Assembly: GCF_027244095.1 (NCBI RefSeq)
Contig: NC_069662.1
Coordinates: 57,622,001-57,686,000 of the forward strand
Reading direction: 5' to 3'
DNA from: Hemicordylus capensis
Taxonomy: Eukaryota > Chordata > Lepidosauria > Squamata > Cordylidae
Length of the DNA stretch: 64,000 nt
In this document: piece after piece, positions 11,590-23,848 of the stretch
Position numbering within the stretch: the first letter of the stretch is position 1
Layout: each line of letters starts with the position of its first letter
Notes under the pieces: generated by a model
The model's input: only the letters and a program-made list of their open reading frames with translations
Told to the model about the DNA's origin: nothing
The model's database searches: none
Position numbers and translations under genes: made by a program

Positions 11590-12960
11590 GTTTTTCTTGC
11601 TTTTAAAATTTTATTGGCTTTTGCAATATCTTAACTATTGACTTCCCGCTCACCAGTCTGTGCGATTCATTCACTATACAAGTCAACCATTGCTATAATA
11701 ATTCAAAACAGCATATATCCTACACATTACAAACTCGATTTTACTCTACCCGACCTGCTATTATTACTAAATTGCAAACCCTGCTGAAAAATCGATATTA
11801 GAGAAATAGTTCTTTAAGTATAGTAAGAATGGTTTCCAATCTTCTTTCAAACATGCCAGGTTTTCATCCCTTATCAGTACTGTAAGTTTTGCCATCTCAG
11901 CATATTCCAAAATTTTTATCAGCCAATCTTCTTTGGAGGGCATTTCATTGTTCTTCCATTTCTGCCCATATACTATTCTAGCTGCCATGGTTGCATACAT
12001 AAAAATTGTTAAATTTCTTCTGGAAAACTCTCCTTGCATTATTCCCAGCAGGAAGGATTTTGGTTTCTTAGGAAATGTCATTTTAAAATTTTTCTTCAGC
12101 TCATTATATATCATATCCCAGAAAGCCTTTGCCTTCGCACAAGACCACCACATATGAAAAAAAGTTCCTTCACAGTGTCCACATTTCCAGCATTTGTTTG
12201 GAACATTTTTATACATTAATGCTAATTTTGGGGGTGTCAAATACCACCTGTACATCATCTTATAATCATTTTCTTTTAAAGTATAACATGTGGCAAACTT
12301 TAAATCCATTTCCCATCGTTTTCCCCAAGCTGCCATATCTATATTATGACCCACATCTTGAGCCCATTTTATCATAGTCGTTTTAACCACTTCATCTCTT
12401 GTCTCCTCCAGAAGCAGCAGCTTGTACATCTTAGAAACTAATTTTTCCGCATTTTCACACAGCTCCTTCTCAAATCTCGACATTTGATCCTCAAATCCAA
12501 CTTTAAGATCCTTCTTATCGATTTCATTGAACTGATGGTACTGAAACCAGTTACTAACCAGATTTTGTACTTCAGTTAGGTTTTTTTGCTTACAGCCCTT
12601 TTCTTGGAAACATAACAAATCCCTATAGGTACCCCATTCAGGTTGCATATTGATCTCTTTACATGCTAAAGCTTCAATTGGAGATAGCCATCATGGAGTT
12701 TTAAATTCCAACCATTTTTTATATTTTACCCACACTCTCATTAGACTCCTTCTCACATAGTGATTAAGAAAATCTTTATGCACTTTACTTTTATCATACC
12801 ACAGATATGAATGCCATCCAAACCTTCTATCAAATCCTTTGATTGAGAAAATCTCATTCATCTCATTCATATACCAGTCATTTGGAACACGGTCTTGAAC
12901 ACTGACATGGATAACATGGAATAAATAGTTAGTAGCTCAAGTTTCTCTTCTTTGGAGTAA
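11590..12960 (-). mobile_element. L1 LINE, ORF2 C-terminal part and 3' end
   Basis: A 293-codon uninterrupted minus-strand frame (12648 to 11767) is the C-terminal domain of L1 ORF2p. It includes KMMYRWYLTPPKLALMYKN and the zinc-knuckle-like CWKCGHC...HMWWSC (C-x2-C...H...C), then FLLGIMQGE and the terminal KILEYAEMAKLTVLI segment. A stop separates it from an upstream continuation to about 12960 (GFDRRFGWHSYLWYD...LMRVWVKYKKW). It is therefore 5'-truncated before the reverse transcriptase. The long open stretch suggests a fairly young insertion. Confidence 0.85.
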
Positions 12961-13223
12961 AGACTTGGCAAACTTCTCCAAAAACATGCTAGTTATACTT
13001 TCGTTTATGCTCATGTTCCACGACATCTGTGCTTTGCTTCCTGTTTTTAAAAAGAGAAAAAACTCATTTTCTCAAAGAAAATGTTTAATTTTTCCTCCTT
13101 TATTTCTCATACTGATAGCCTGCTCTTCCTCTAAGGACTTCAGTGCAGAATACAGGGTTATTCCACTTTATCCTCACAACAATGCTGCAAGAAAAATTAG
13201 ACTGAGAGGAAGAGAAATTGACC

Positions 13224-13522
13224 AGGGTGCTTTCCAGATGACACACTACAAGAGTGTCACTACTGTCTGTTAAGTGTGCTTCCGTACTGCCTGTGTTTCA
13301 ACACTGCAAACCCTGTGCTGTCAGAAAGGTGCCATTCACATTTCCCATGACTTCTTTAGGATTTTATCCTTCTGTTTTAGTCCTACAACGTTGCATGTGC
13401 ATCACAAATAAATAGCTGTATTTTCCCGTTGTAGGAGGGTTGCGCAAGCTATTTTCATTTTTAAAATGATCCTGAAGCCGAAGCATTTTACTGCTGAACA
13501 GAGTGTCATCTGGAAAGCTCCC
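13224..13522. mobile_element. Inverted-repeat MITE, family M1 (copy 1)
   Basis: Ends AGGGTGCTTTCCAGATGACAC and GTGTCATCTGGAAAGCTCCC form a long terminal inverted repeat. The middle shares GTGTGCTTCC...CTTCCTGTG-like and CATTCACATTTCC blocks with copy 3 (29422-29736). The superfamily is uncertain because no unambiguous target duplication was found. A partial CORE-SINE-like piece precedes it (about 13140-13215). Confidence 0.7.
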
Positions 13523-14889
13523 AGGGCATTTTCCAGATCACCCGCTGAACAGCGGTAGTTGACTTTAGGGATGTGCACAAAACCGGTTCATCCAGTTCAG
13601 TTCGGATCCGAACCGGGTCCGAACCAGGAGGGGGTGGTTCGGTTTTGGTTTTGTCCGAACCACCCTCTGGTTCGGTTCGGATCCGAACCGGTTCGGATCT
13701 GAACCGAACTGGTTCAGATCTCACAAATTAGCTAGGATGGTAGCTGGCGCCCAGGGGTACCTGTCACCCAAACCCCAAAGCAATCGGACACTCGTACGAT
13801 TTTTTATGAATTTTTGAATTTTATTTTTATTTTTTTCTCATAGGATATAATGGGACTCGAACCAGGCCATTATTCCTTATTGTGTAGCACCCATGGGTTC
13901 CAACAACCTTGCAAACACTGAAGCAATCAGATACCCCTATGATTTTTTATGAATATTTTAAATATTTTTAATTATTTTTCTCATAGACTATAATGGGACA
14001 CGAACCAGTCCATATCCCCTATTGTGGAGCACCTAGTGGCACAAAAGCAGGGTGGGTGGTAGACAGATAGGGGTGCCTACCACCCAAAAAATCCCAAGGC
14101 AATTGGACACTCCTCTGATTATTGGTGAATTGTTAAATTATTTTTGAATTCCTCATAGAGAATAATTAGGATTGCAGCAAATGTATAGATTCACATCAGG
14201 GGGAAAGGGGTGTCGTAGAGTGGAGTGTGGTGGGTGGTAGTTCCTAGGGTGGGCAAGGAAGATACCTGAATTATTTGAAAGGAATTGGGGAGAAGGGTGA
14301 TTTTTTGGTAAATTGTTGAAGTTTACGCGTCTTTAAGGTTTTTCCTCATAATGCTGCTTTCAGCAGCCCCATAAGTGCACTTGGGGGGTGCTGGGGTGGC
14401 CCAGAGCGAGTGGTGGTGTAGTGCACATAGGGTGCCAACCACCCCTATGGGTTTCTAACCCATGGGGTACGGGGTTCTCTTGTTTCTGAGGTATTGAGTG
14501 TGGATTCTATGATAACATATTAGAGTGGATTCATGGTGTCTCATTTAAAATCTCATTTGCTATCATAGAATCCACACGCAACAGCGGTAGTTGACTTCAG
14601 CTTGGCAATATTGTTTTGAACTCGTAAATAGCGGTTGTTGCACAAAACCAACACCAGGGGAGCAGTCTTTTCTAGCTTGCATGAAACTTTTGCATTGGGA
14701 AAATACAGCTTTCTATTTACAAGGTGGTAGCGCTGTATTGCAAAGAGAACACCTGAAAGAAGGCTTTGGAAATGTGGACGGCACCTTGCTGACAGTGCAG
14801 TGACTGCGATGCAGAAACCCAGGCAGTGCGGAAGGACAATTAATGGACATGGAGTGACCCTGTTGTAGCGTCCAGTCTGGAAAGCATCC
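13523..14889. mobile_element. Inverted-repeat MITE, family M1 (copy 2), interrupted
   Basis: It begins AGGGCATTTTCCAGATCACC immediately after copy 1 and ends TCCAGTCTGGAAAGCATCC. The element is about 335 bp once the inserted 1-kb element (13568-14579 plus one duplicated flank) is discounted. Two copies lying head to tail with no spacer is unusual. Confidence 0.65.
13568..14579. mobile_element. Unclassified 1.0-kb non-coding element with ~20-bp direct flanks
   Basis: The element lies inside a family M1 MITE and is flanked by AACAGCGGTAGTTGACTTTA (13548-13567) and AACAGCGGTAGTTGACTTCA (14580-14599), one mismatch in 20. It begins GGGATGTGCAC and then has a cluster of GAACCGGTTC-type palindromes (13580-13720). 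Next come three or four diverged internal repeats, each with TTTTTATGAAT...CTCATAG...ATAATGGGA. It ends with a 17-bp perfect inverted repeat, GTGTGGATTCTATGATA (14498-14514) against TATCATAGAATCCACAC (14561-14577). No coding potential. Long duplications suggest target-primed insertion; the hairpin end is atypical for a LINE or SINE. Confidence 0.65.
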
Positions 14890-16156
14890 GGGAGGCTTTT
14901 TAGACAGCAGGCCTTACCACGAGGCTTTACTGCAAGTTGGGGGCATAACGGATATGCCGATGTAAGAAGAGGAGTTTTTAACCCTGGACATAAACCGGGC
15001 TAGGTTCCAATATGGAGGAAAACCCCTGAATGGTGTGTGAAGTGCTCTCTGAAATTGTTCAGGCACTTTGGGTTAATTGGGCCGATATGTGGCCGCACAC
15101 TAACCCTCCCAAAGTGAAGATGCTCCCTGAAAAAGCTCTTGCTGAAGGTGACTCAGCAAGCAACTTGATAGAGCAGCAACTTAAACCAGGTCGATTTGAT
15201 CCAGGTTAACCACTCTTTCCACTATACCTGACACCAACCCGATGGCATACATTCCATTAATATATATTTTAGGGGCATAATTGGATTGTCTGTGGATCAT
15301 TGCTTCATTTTCTGAATCTAGCTAACTCCGTTTGTGCTGTTTGTAAATATAGGGCAATGCCAGGAGTATTTCCTGCATTCCCAAGAGTAGAATGCAGTCG
15401 TTCAGGAATGTCAGCCCAGTAATGCAATGAAATGAAGATGCAGAGACAGTCACAAGCTTTGCAGGCTCCCATGCATAGCTGGCTCAAAATTCACCAAATA
15501 CTTTAAAATTGCTTCCCTTGTAAACACAAAACAATCTTATGTAGATTTAACTAAGTCTTTATTCAGAAACAACTCCATTTTCTCCTTCTCCTTTCCCTCC
15601 TTTTTGTTCCTGCCCCCCCCCCCCGCCCAACACTCCCGCAGGATCGCCACATGGACAAACGTCTAATTAACAAAACATAACCATGACTAGATAGAATCCA
15701 AAAGATAGTGAGCGTTCTTATTCCACTAGATTCTAAACATCAAGTATTGGGCCATTAGGATTAACTGGGAAGAAAACAAGAGGTACAGATTAGTTTTCTT
15801 TTGTTTGTGACAGCTAGGAGTTTAGGAGCTCAATGCTGGAAACAAAAAGCAACTCCAATTATTAAATAATGGGAAAAATAATAGCTAGGGTATTATTAAC
15901 TTCTTGAAATTTACCTCTTATGTAGAAGGGTGGATAAGAAGGAATAACAATAATCTCAATGTGTTGAATAGATTTCTGAATTATAGATAAAAAGAAAGGA
16001 TGACATATTAAGTGGGGTAGTCATATATTTCTGGTAGTAGAATATTGAGACCTATATTGTTTCAATTGTGTAATGTTTTCTATTCTTTTCTATTTCACAA
16101 TAATGTAACACATGAAATTAATCAAGCTGACATACGCAGCAAGGAATCACCAGTGC
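14890..16156. other. Unassigned DNA
   Basis: No reading frame or repeat that I can name. It includes a poly-C run near 15610 within a pyrimidine-rich stretch (15570-15630). The segment 14990-15200 looks MITE-like in composition, but I could not identify ends. Confidence 0.4.
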
Positions 16157-16630
16157 TGTTGGGAATTCCCTCTGGAAGGAGAAACCCTTATTCATGAGAG
16201 CAGAGTGCACAGAGGCACAACACAGCGGAATTTGCTTAGGCATGCGTGTATGCTGAGAGTAAAATAACTTGGAGCCAGTTCATAGTTTCAAACCAATATC
16301 AGGAGTATTGATTAGAGAACTCCATTCTAGATAGGAAAGTGAAGAGATAGGATCTCTATCTCTCTAGCTGGATGCAGATGGATTCTGCATCTCTGCACAC
16401 ATGGTGCAGGGAGAGAGGAGTTTGCATGTTGCAAGGGAGAAGGAAGGGAGAGAGGAAGTGACAAGGCAGGCAGGTAGGAAGTGTCCCTGAGAGTAGCAAT
16501 CTCAGTTTCAAAGAGATAGAGCAGTAGAGAACGGATGACCAATGTCTTGACCCTCTAGTCCTCTGACTCACTAGTCTGTCCTCCACTGTCTTTGAGGCAA
16601 GAGACAGCGCAAAGCCCTTCACTTCCAACA
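16157..16630 (-). mobile_element. Solo LTR, family A (copy 2)
   Basis: Fossil LTR of 474 bp in reverse orientation. It has TGTTGG.../...CCAACA ends and a 5-bp duplication AGTGC (16152-16156 and 16631-16635). Same family as the copies at 5369, 37529 and 42794. No internal region. Confidence 0.9.
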
Positions 16631-18032
16631 AGTGCAGCGAGAGGTAACAGCACTTCTCAGCTAACTATCAGTGCAGTTGGGAAGTGGTAGTTGGATCAGG
16701 GGCAGAGCCACCATTGAGCGAACGGATATGAAGAACCCGGACCACCACCAATCAGGGGCCACACCTAGTGTCCCAGCCACACACCCTGAGTGACATCAGA
16801 CGTGGCCCTGTTTGCGAGCTAGGGAAGGGGAGGGTGTCAAAAGAGCCAAGTGCCTTCTTTTCTCCCTCCAAGTAGGAGGTCACGGCTCACAAAGGGTTAA
16901 CTTCCACTCCTTGCTCCTGATAGACAGGAAATCTCAGGTGATTTTCAAGTAGCTCAAGTCCGTCCCCCTTCTCCCAGCATGCTCAGGTGTGATTTCCCAG
17001 TTCCAACTGTTGCATCTCATGATTGGGCTGCAGAACTCCACAGTGTTGTGGAACTAGAGATTAGCACTCAAAGGGAGTAGGATAGAGGACGGAAGCCCTG
17101 AGATATTCTAAAACATAGGTATCATTAGGATTTCCCCCCAATTTAAAAAAAACAACAACCAGTTTTAATCTCTTTTAAGAGACTGGTATAATCAAGTGTA
17201 TATCAATCAACATGGCTGGTGTACATTCAGCGGTCAAATGGATGAAATCGATATTTGTCAAGTTTTGAAGGGGAAAGCAAACATTGTGATGCTACAAGTA
17301 GCACACATCAAAAATATGTAGAAAGACTTCCGAGAAAACAAAAAGCTAGAACAAATATCGATGGGTTTTCTGCCATTTCCACGGATATACACTATCCTAG
17401 TCTGTATTCCAGGCAAACAGATATATTATTTTGAGAAGCAGAATAATTCAATCAAAGGTAGCCTGAAACATTAGGTATGCTTAAGATTGTTTTCAATCAA
17501 AGTCCCCCCCCCAATTATTTATAAATATTTTCATATTTTCATATTATTTTAAATATTGTATTTTACAGTCTGCAGACAGATATGTATTTCTGAAATAAAT
17601 ATCTGAGTCAGGGAAAATTATGGTGGGAGCACTTTATGCCTAAACACGGAACTAACAATCCAGTTAAAAGACAGAACTGGTTCAGATGAACCTCAGTCCA
17701 GCAGCACCCCTTCTACATGTGATAAGACTGGAGCCTTGTCACGAAGCCTTGTCACGAAAGTACCCATCTCTAGGTCATTCAAGGATATGCAGACATGTCA
17801 GGTGTAAATGGTGATCATCTGAATGTTTAAACAGGGTTTTGCAGCGTGTGTGGAGGGGTGATATGGAAGAGTACGTGCTTTAGAATCCAAGGGAAAGTGT
17901 GGTATGCAAGGACAAGGCAGTCAAGTGGAATCAGGAATATTGAATGAACGAGAGATGATTAGCTTATCCCACGCACAGCATTTGCACCCTAGGATTTTAT
18001 TGTCCCAGAGTGCAGAGGGGTAGTTAGGATGA
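16631..18032. other. Unassigned DNA
   Basis: AT-rich sequence without a recognisable gene or repeat family. Around 16690-16780 is a short 'CAGGGGC...' piece that may be a decayed hAT MITE, but the ends are unclear. Confidence 0.4.
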
Positions 18033-18428
18033 GGGATGCGCACGGAACCGTGGCGGGGCAGTTCAAAGGCGGCAGGGGTGCCGCTTTAAGAGTGGGGGAG
18101 GGTGCCCTTACCCTTCCTGCCACTTCCCTCCGCCGGCGTCCTTTGTTTAGAAAGCTAATCGAGGTGGCCGCATACTTCCCTGCCACCCCGTTGGCCGGAT
18201 ATGGCTGGAAGTCCCTGACCCTCCTGCACACGTGGGCGTGTGTGCATGCTGGTGCGCGCAGGCACATCAGGGACGTCCGGCCAATGGGGGCAATGGGGTG
18301 GCAGGGAGATGCGCTGCTGCCCCAATGAGCTTTCTAAGCAAACTACCCCGGCAGGAGGAAGTGGTGGGAGGGGTAAGTGTACCCTTCCCCACTCTTAAAG
18401 CGGCACCCCTGCAGCCTTTGAACCTGTG
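18033..18428. mobile_element. Foldback element (~0.4 kb)
   Basis: The left arm GTTCAAAGGCGGCAGGGGTG (18060-18079) and its continuation CCGCTTTAAGAGTGGGG pair with CCCCACTCTTAAAGCGG and CACCCCTGCAGCCTTTGAAC at 18388-18424. Inner segments (GCAGG...GAAGT, GAAAGCT, GTTGGCCGGA) also pair, so most of the element folds on itself. The left end GGGATGCGCAC resembles the starts of the elements at 13568 and 23098. Non-coding. Confidence 0.75.
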
Positions 18429-18879
18429 AATCTAAGCATTTCATATTGATCTCTATGTATTGATCCTAGGGTATGTCGTTAATGGAGAACTGAGCTCTTG
18501 CTACACCATTTGGATGGTAGCTGAAGAGAGTCCCCTCCATCTTGTATTCCTGAACGTATGTCAGTGGGAAAGAACCTGCTTAGTATGCTTTGGTTCTCAT
18601 ACTAAGCAGACCTTGCAACCTGCAACATAATATGCATTCTCTATGCCTTGCTTTGTTCTGGCCTGCTGGTCAGGAGAGGTGATGATGCTGGTATCTGAAC
18701 TGCCTCCTAGAGGCTGCATAAGCACTCCTTTAACAATGGTAGTATTGTAAGCCTGATGGCCTAATATGGAGTTGTACTGCCGGACTACCTGGCTGGCTTG
18801 TTGTGAATGATGATGTATTCAGATGGATCAAGCTTTGGACAGACACCATCTTGGGTCCGTCTTGTCTTTGGGAGCTATC

Positions 18880-19992
18880 CCCTAGATAATCAGTTTCCTT
18901 CAAGACTGCCTGGAGCTGGCCGGCCACCACCTTCTCAATCACCTTGCCCAATCAAGGGAGATTGGCCTGTAACTATCTATCACTAAGGGGTTCAGGGAAG
19001 GCTTCTTAAGTGGTCTAACCATTGCCTCCTTCAGACAAGGAGGCACCCTACCCTCCTTCAGTGATGCATTTATATTAACTAGGTCACCTCCAACAATCTC
19101 CCTGCTAGATAGAAGCAGCCAAGTTGGGCAAGGATCCAGAGAACAGGTGGTAGGCCACCCCACCCCAAGCAGCTTGTCCATATCCTCAGGAGTCCGATTG
19201 AAACTGATCCAATCTAATACTGCAAGAGGGATCACTGGACACCTCCTCCATAGACCCTGAAGAAATAGTGGAGTCCAAGTCGGCCCAAATACAGGAGATC
19301 TTGTTCACAAAGAACCCATTAAAAGCATCACAGCAGAACGACCCCGGGGATGGATTTGAGGTAGAAGGAGCAGAAACCAAACTCCTCACAATCCGGGATA
19401 GCTCCGCTGAGCGCGAACCTGCAGTCGTGATGCACGCAGACCAAAATCTTTTTCACTCCCTGCACCGCCACCGCATAAGTCTTCAAATGGGTCACATGCT
19501 GCATCCTGTGTGATACAAACCGAGTTCTCCACCACTTGTGCTCTTCTCGCCTACCCAACTGCTTCAGCCCCCACAACTCCTCAGTGTACTCAGGGGCCAT
19601 TTTTGAAGCAGTTGGGAAGGGATGCTTAGGAGCAATCGTGTCTACTCCCCTGATGAGTTCTCTGTTCCAGGTTCCCACCAGGGCATCAACAGAATCACTG
19701 ATCGCACCAACATCAAAATCCTCCAAGGCCTTTGGAAATCCTACTGGGTCCAGCAGCCTTTTTGGACGGACCATCCGAATAGGTCCACCACCCCTGCACG
19801 GTGGATTGTGGCTGTGAGACCAACCTTTACCAGAAAGTGGACCATCCATGACAATGGGGAAGCCACAGGATATCCCACCCACGGAACACCCCCCTGATCC
19901 GAACAAAAGACCAAATCGAGTGCGTGGCTGGCAACATGAGCTGGTTCTGAAACTAATTGGGATAGGCCCATAGTTGTCATGGCTGCTGACAA
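18880..19992 (-). mobile_element. L2-clade LINE, endonuclease C-terminus to RT N-terminus
   Basis: On the minus strand the endonuclease end reads GLSQLVSEPAHVASHALDLV with FCSD (about 19890-19965). A linker follows, then PTTCSLDPCPTWLL and LKEGRVPPCLKEAMVRPL...SYRPIS (about 18960-19170), the start of the L2/CR1-group reverse transcriptase. LGKVIEKVVAGQLQAVLKE continues in another frame. It is broken by frame changes and truncated at about 18880. The DNA at 18430-18880 has no clear assignment. Confidence 0.8.
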
Positions 19993-21139
19993 CTATGACA
20001 AGCCAGCCTCAATGAGGATATTGGCCTCCCCGAGGCCTGAGAGTTGACAAAGCAGTTGGAAGTGGAAACAGTTACTCAATTACTGATTTCTCTTCCCCTG
20101 TAATGGCCAGCTGCTCTGCCAGTGCCAGTTCTTCTACCCCCCCCACCACAGTAATAGCTGCTCTAGAACCGCTGGGTGCACCCCCAGCACCATCCCACTC
20201 AAGAGAGCCCAAACACATACCTGCAAAAGGCCTGGCACAGCCCAACCCTCCAGCCCTCAGTCCCACCCTCAAAGGCCCAGCCCCAAAGGCTGACCCCCAT
20301 TGGCGGCCGCCTATAAGCGGCCCGATGGCTACACCTTTGGCGGGCCTCCTTGCTTTTAAACCAACAATCCCCAACAGCCACTCCTCCCACAAGCAGCTCC
20401 CAGGGCAGGCGACAGGTGGTAATATTCAGCAATCTGGGGGCTGGCAACCAGCCAGCTAGAACTTGGCAGCAAACAAGCAGGCTGCTCCTCATCTAGGCTG
20501 GAAGCTCCACAGGAGGCAGAGGGGCCAGTTGGTGAGCCCTGGCAAGGCAGATGGAATGGCCTTGGACTTCCTGTTACCTCCCATGACCCTAGTTTGGTTA
20601 CCCTGGTGTGGGTTTGCCTCTTAACTGGCTTGAGACTGGGGCAGGCTGGAGTGCCGGCTTGACCTGCTGTCAAGGCCTTCCGGCTTCTGTCTGGCAGAGC
20701 TGTACACCCACCCCACCCATCTGCCAGAGTGGCTACTTAATATGTAAAAGTCTCCAACTTGATGTGCCCAGCTTGCATCTGATCAAGAGATTGGCTTCCA
20801 GGAGAGGCTTTGGGCCCCACTATTGGCATCCTGCTCAACATTCCTGACCCACTGACTAGATAGGTCAATTAGATTTCAACTATCTTCTGTTTTGTTAGTC
20901 CACTTAACTGAGTTTCAAAATTGTCCCATATGTTATCATGTGTGTCTCAGACTTTGTCTTTAGAGAATGAACTTCATCTGCCAAGAGGTTTAGCCTACTT
21001 GACTCTTGGTCCCCTACAGTCACATACATATACATAGACATGTATGTACAGTGAAATTCCATAGATCTGAGGAGTCCCATGAATTATGAAATGGAACACA
21101 CACCCCTCCTGCTGTCATATGCTGGGCAGTGTACGGGTG
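19993..21139. other. Unassigned DNA between two L2 copies
   Basis: GC-rich at 20100-20700 with proline-rich reading frames that have no family likeness. It may include more of the minus-strand LINE (the beginning of its endonuclease), but I could not read conserved motifs there. Confidence 0.35.
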
Positions 21140-22740
21140 ACATTGTGTGCTCTTGACCCTTGTCCTTCATGGCTAATAAAGCTGCCAGGGAGGGGGCAGG
21201 TAGATGGTTGGAGGTGATTATCAATGCCTCATTAAGGGAGGGCAAGATGCCATCATGCCTCAAGGAGACAATGGTGAGACCATTATTAAAAAAGCCCTCC
21301 CTTGATTCCTCCAACCTGAACAACTATAGACTGGTCTCTAATCTGCCCTTTTTGGGCAAGGTGATAGAGCGTGTGGTGGTGTCCCAGCTGCAGAGGGTCT
21401 TGGATGATACGGATTATCTGGACCCTTTTCAATCTGGCTTTCGCTCCGGATATGGGACTGAGACTGCCTTGGTTGCTCTAGTGGATGACCTATGCCGGGA
21501 ACTAGACAGGGGGAGTGTGTCCCTGTTGGTTCTGCTGGACCTCTCGGCGGCGTTCGATACCATCTACCATGGTATCCTTCTGGGCCGCCTCTCGAGTATG
21601 GGAATCGGAGGTACTGTGTTGCAGTGGTTCTGGTCCTTTCTTGGAGGGAGGGTCCAGAAGGTGGTACTGGGGGACTACTGCTCGGCTCCGTGGCCATTGG
21701 CCTGTGGGGTCCCGCTGGGTTCAGTCTTATCCCCCATGCTGTTTAACATCTACATGAAACCGCTGGGAGAGGTTATCCGGGGACTTGGACGGAGTTGTCA
21801 GCAATATGCGGATGACATTCAGCTCTATCTCTCCTTGTCACCTGATCCTAGGGAGGCAGTGGATGTCCTGAATCAGGGTCTGGAGGCCGTGATGGGTTGG
21901 ATGTGGGCTAATAAACTGAAATTGAATCCAGACAAGACGGAGGTAATGTTGGTCAGTAGGAGAGCCAATCGGGATGAGGAGATTTTACCGGTTCTGGATG
22001 GAGTTGTCCTCCCCTTGAATGGAACGAGTACGCAGCTTGGGGGTATTACTGGACCTGGCTCTGCTTTTGGAAGCTCAGGTGGAGGCGGTGGACAGGGGTG
22101 CCTTTGCACGGCTTCGGCTGGTGCACCAGCTGCGTCCCTTTCTCAAGAAGGCAGATCTGGCCACAGTTACCCATGCCTTAGTCACGTCAAGGCTGGATTA
22201 CTGTAACATGCTCTACGTGGGGCTGCCTTGAAGAACATCTGGAAACTGCAGCTAGTGCAAAATGCGGCAGCTAGGATTTTATCCGGAGCTGCCCGGTGGG
22301 AGCACATCACACCCATTTTGAAAGAGCTGCCCTGGCTACCAGTTTGTTTCCGGGTCCAATTCAAGGTGCTGGTTTTGACCTTTAAAGCCCTAAATGGTTT
22401 GGGCCCGGGATACCTGAGGGACCGCCTGCTCCCAAGGGTTGCTGCCCGCTTGACGAGATCATCTGAGGGGGCTCTGCTCCGGGTGGCGACAATGAGGGAG
22501 ACACTGTTGTCATGCACGCTGGACAGGGCCTTTTCTGTTGCTGCCCCCAGACTCTGGAATGCTCTCCCGGTGGCTTTTCGCTCCTCAGTTTCGATCACAG
22601 CTTTTAGAAAAAAACGTCAAATCTTGCCTTTTTGCCCAGGCATTTATTTGATTCTCTGCTGCTGCTCCTTAAGAGAGACAGCAGCAACAGTCACTGGAAG
22701 TACTGTGCTGGAGGGTGGATAGGGCCAGTTACTCTCCCCC
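21140..22740 (+). mobile_element. L2-clade LINE, nearly complete RT domain and C-terminus
   Basis: A 348-codon open frame (21160-22206) holds most of a reverse transcriptase: LKKPSLDSSNLNNYRLVSNL, DPFQSGFRSGYGTETAL, motif A LLVLLDLSAAFDT, GVPLGSVLSPMLFNIY and the catalytic QQYADDIQLYL (YADD). The following VRSLGVLLDLALL...LVTSRLDYCNMLYVGLP is in the next frame (22019-22231), and QLVQNAAARILSG...RAFSVAAPRLWNALPVAF in a third (22228-22620). There are thus about two frameshifts after the RT core. 5'-truncated at about 21140. The opposite-facing copy at 18880-19992 overlaps it in consensus only at the RT start, so it is a separate insertion. Confidence 0.85.
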
Positions 22741-22989
22741 TGCTAAATAAAGAGAATCACCATGTTAAAAGGTGCTTCTTTGCCAAGTAAGCAGGGGTAA
22801 CAAGTGGGGCAAGTGGTTTCTGTAGAGATCTGTGTGGGCTTTTTAGCCAGGCTGAAATAATCCCCTTCCACAAGGTTTTTCCTACAAGGAAAATGACATT
22901 GCTCAGAGGCTCCCCAGAATGCTCAGGAGCCCCAGTCATCACCCTTGTAATAACACAGGATCAAAAAATGTTACATTCCCTTACAACAA

Positions 22990-23095
22990 CGTAGGAATAA
23001 TACTAATACTACTACTACTAATAATAATAATAATAATAATTCTTCAATTTCTATAGTGCCCTTCCAAAAATGGCTCAGGGCGGTTTACAAAGAGA
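22990..23095 (-). repeat. (AAT/ACT)n microsatellite with L2-type 3' end
   Basis: A run of ACT and AAT units (23005-23040) is followed by CTATAGTGCCCTTCCAAAAA and TGGCTCAGGGCGGTTTACAA, the reverse complement of an L2-type LINE terminus. Confidence 0.65.
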
Positions 23096-23097
23096 AA

Positions 23098-23434
23098 TAG
23101 GGATATGCAGAATGGATCATTCTGACTGGGAACCAGCCATTTCAAGTGTTCCGAGCTCAGAGCAGAGTGCCTTCAAATGAGCTCAGAACAGAATAACTCG
23201 AGCTCAAAACATTCAAGCAAAATGGCACTCTTCTGGCCTCTGCACACACATGGCAGCCATTTTTGTGGTCAGCACCACCATTTTGGAGTCGAAAATGGTG
23301 CTCGGAGCGTTCTGACTCAAAACAGGGTCATTCCGTCGGAACAACTGACACGACTGGTTGTTCGGACAGAACTTTCCAGGAATTTTGCATTCCATTCCGA
23401 GCTTGGAATGCAAAATCCATTTCATGCAAATCTC
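23098..23434. mobile_element. Inverted-repeat element with 'GGGATATGCA' end
   Basis: The start AGGGATATGCAGAATGGA and the end (read on the minus strand) AGAGATTTGCATGAAATGGA form an imperfect terminal inverted repeat. The interior is rich in short palindromes (GGAACAAC, GAGCTC, GGAATGCAAAATCC). The end motif is like those at 13568 and 18033. Non-coding. Confidence 0.55.
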
Positions 23435-23848
23435 TACAACAAAGCTTTCCTGTTGTATACAGATCTTAAAGCCTGTTCTGTCAGAGCAGAACTGCTCAAG
23501 CCTCTAACTACTATGCTCAGTGGCTGACATGGTGCGCAGCTTACCACCTCCATAAGGAGGATCCACTGTGGGGCTCTGCAGCCCTGAGAGGAAGTGCCAA
23601 CTGGGGAAACCTGGGGAAACATAGCTTCCGCAGATGCTGCCTCAGGGCAACCTTGGAGCTTCCTTTGAAGTCTGCGACTGCAAGAGCCCCACAACGCATC
23701 CTTACAGAGGCTGGTGGGCTGCACATCATGTCAGCCAATGTCTTCTGTATTGGTAGGTAGCAACACGGTAGGGATGACCAATTTTTCTATGCTCTACTGA
23801 AACCTTTTCCAGCCTCTCCCTTCACAGCAATATTTTGTCTGAACTCAC

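Noticed and set aside
11767-12648. 293-codon frame as a host gene
   Set aside because: It is the C-terminal part of L1 ORF2p with its zinc knuckle.
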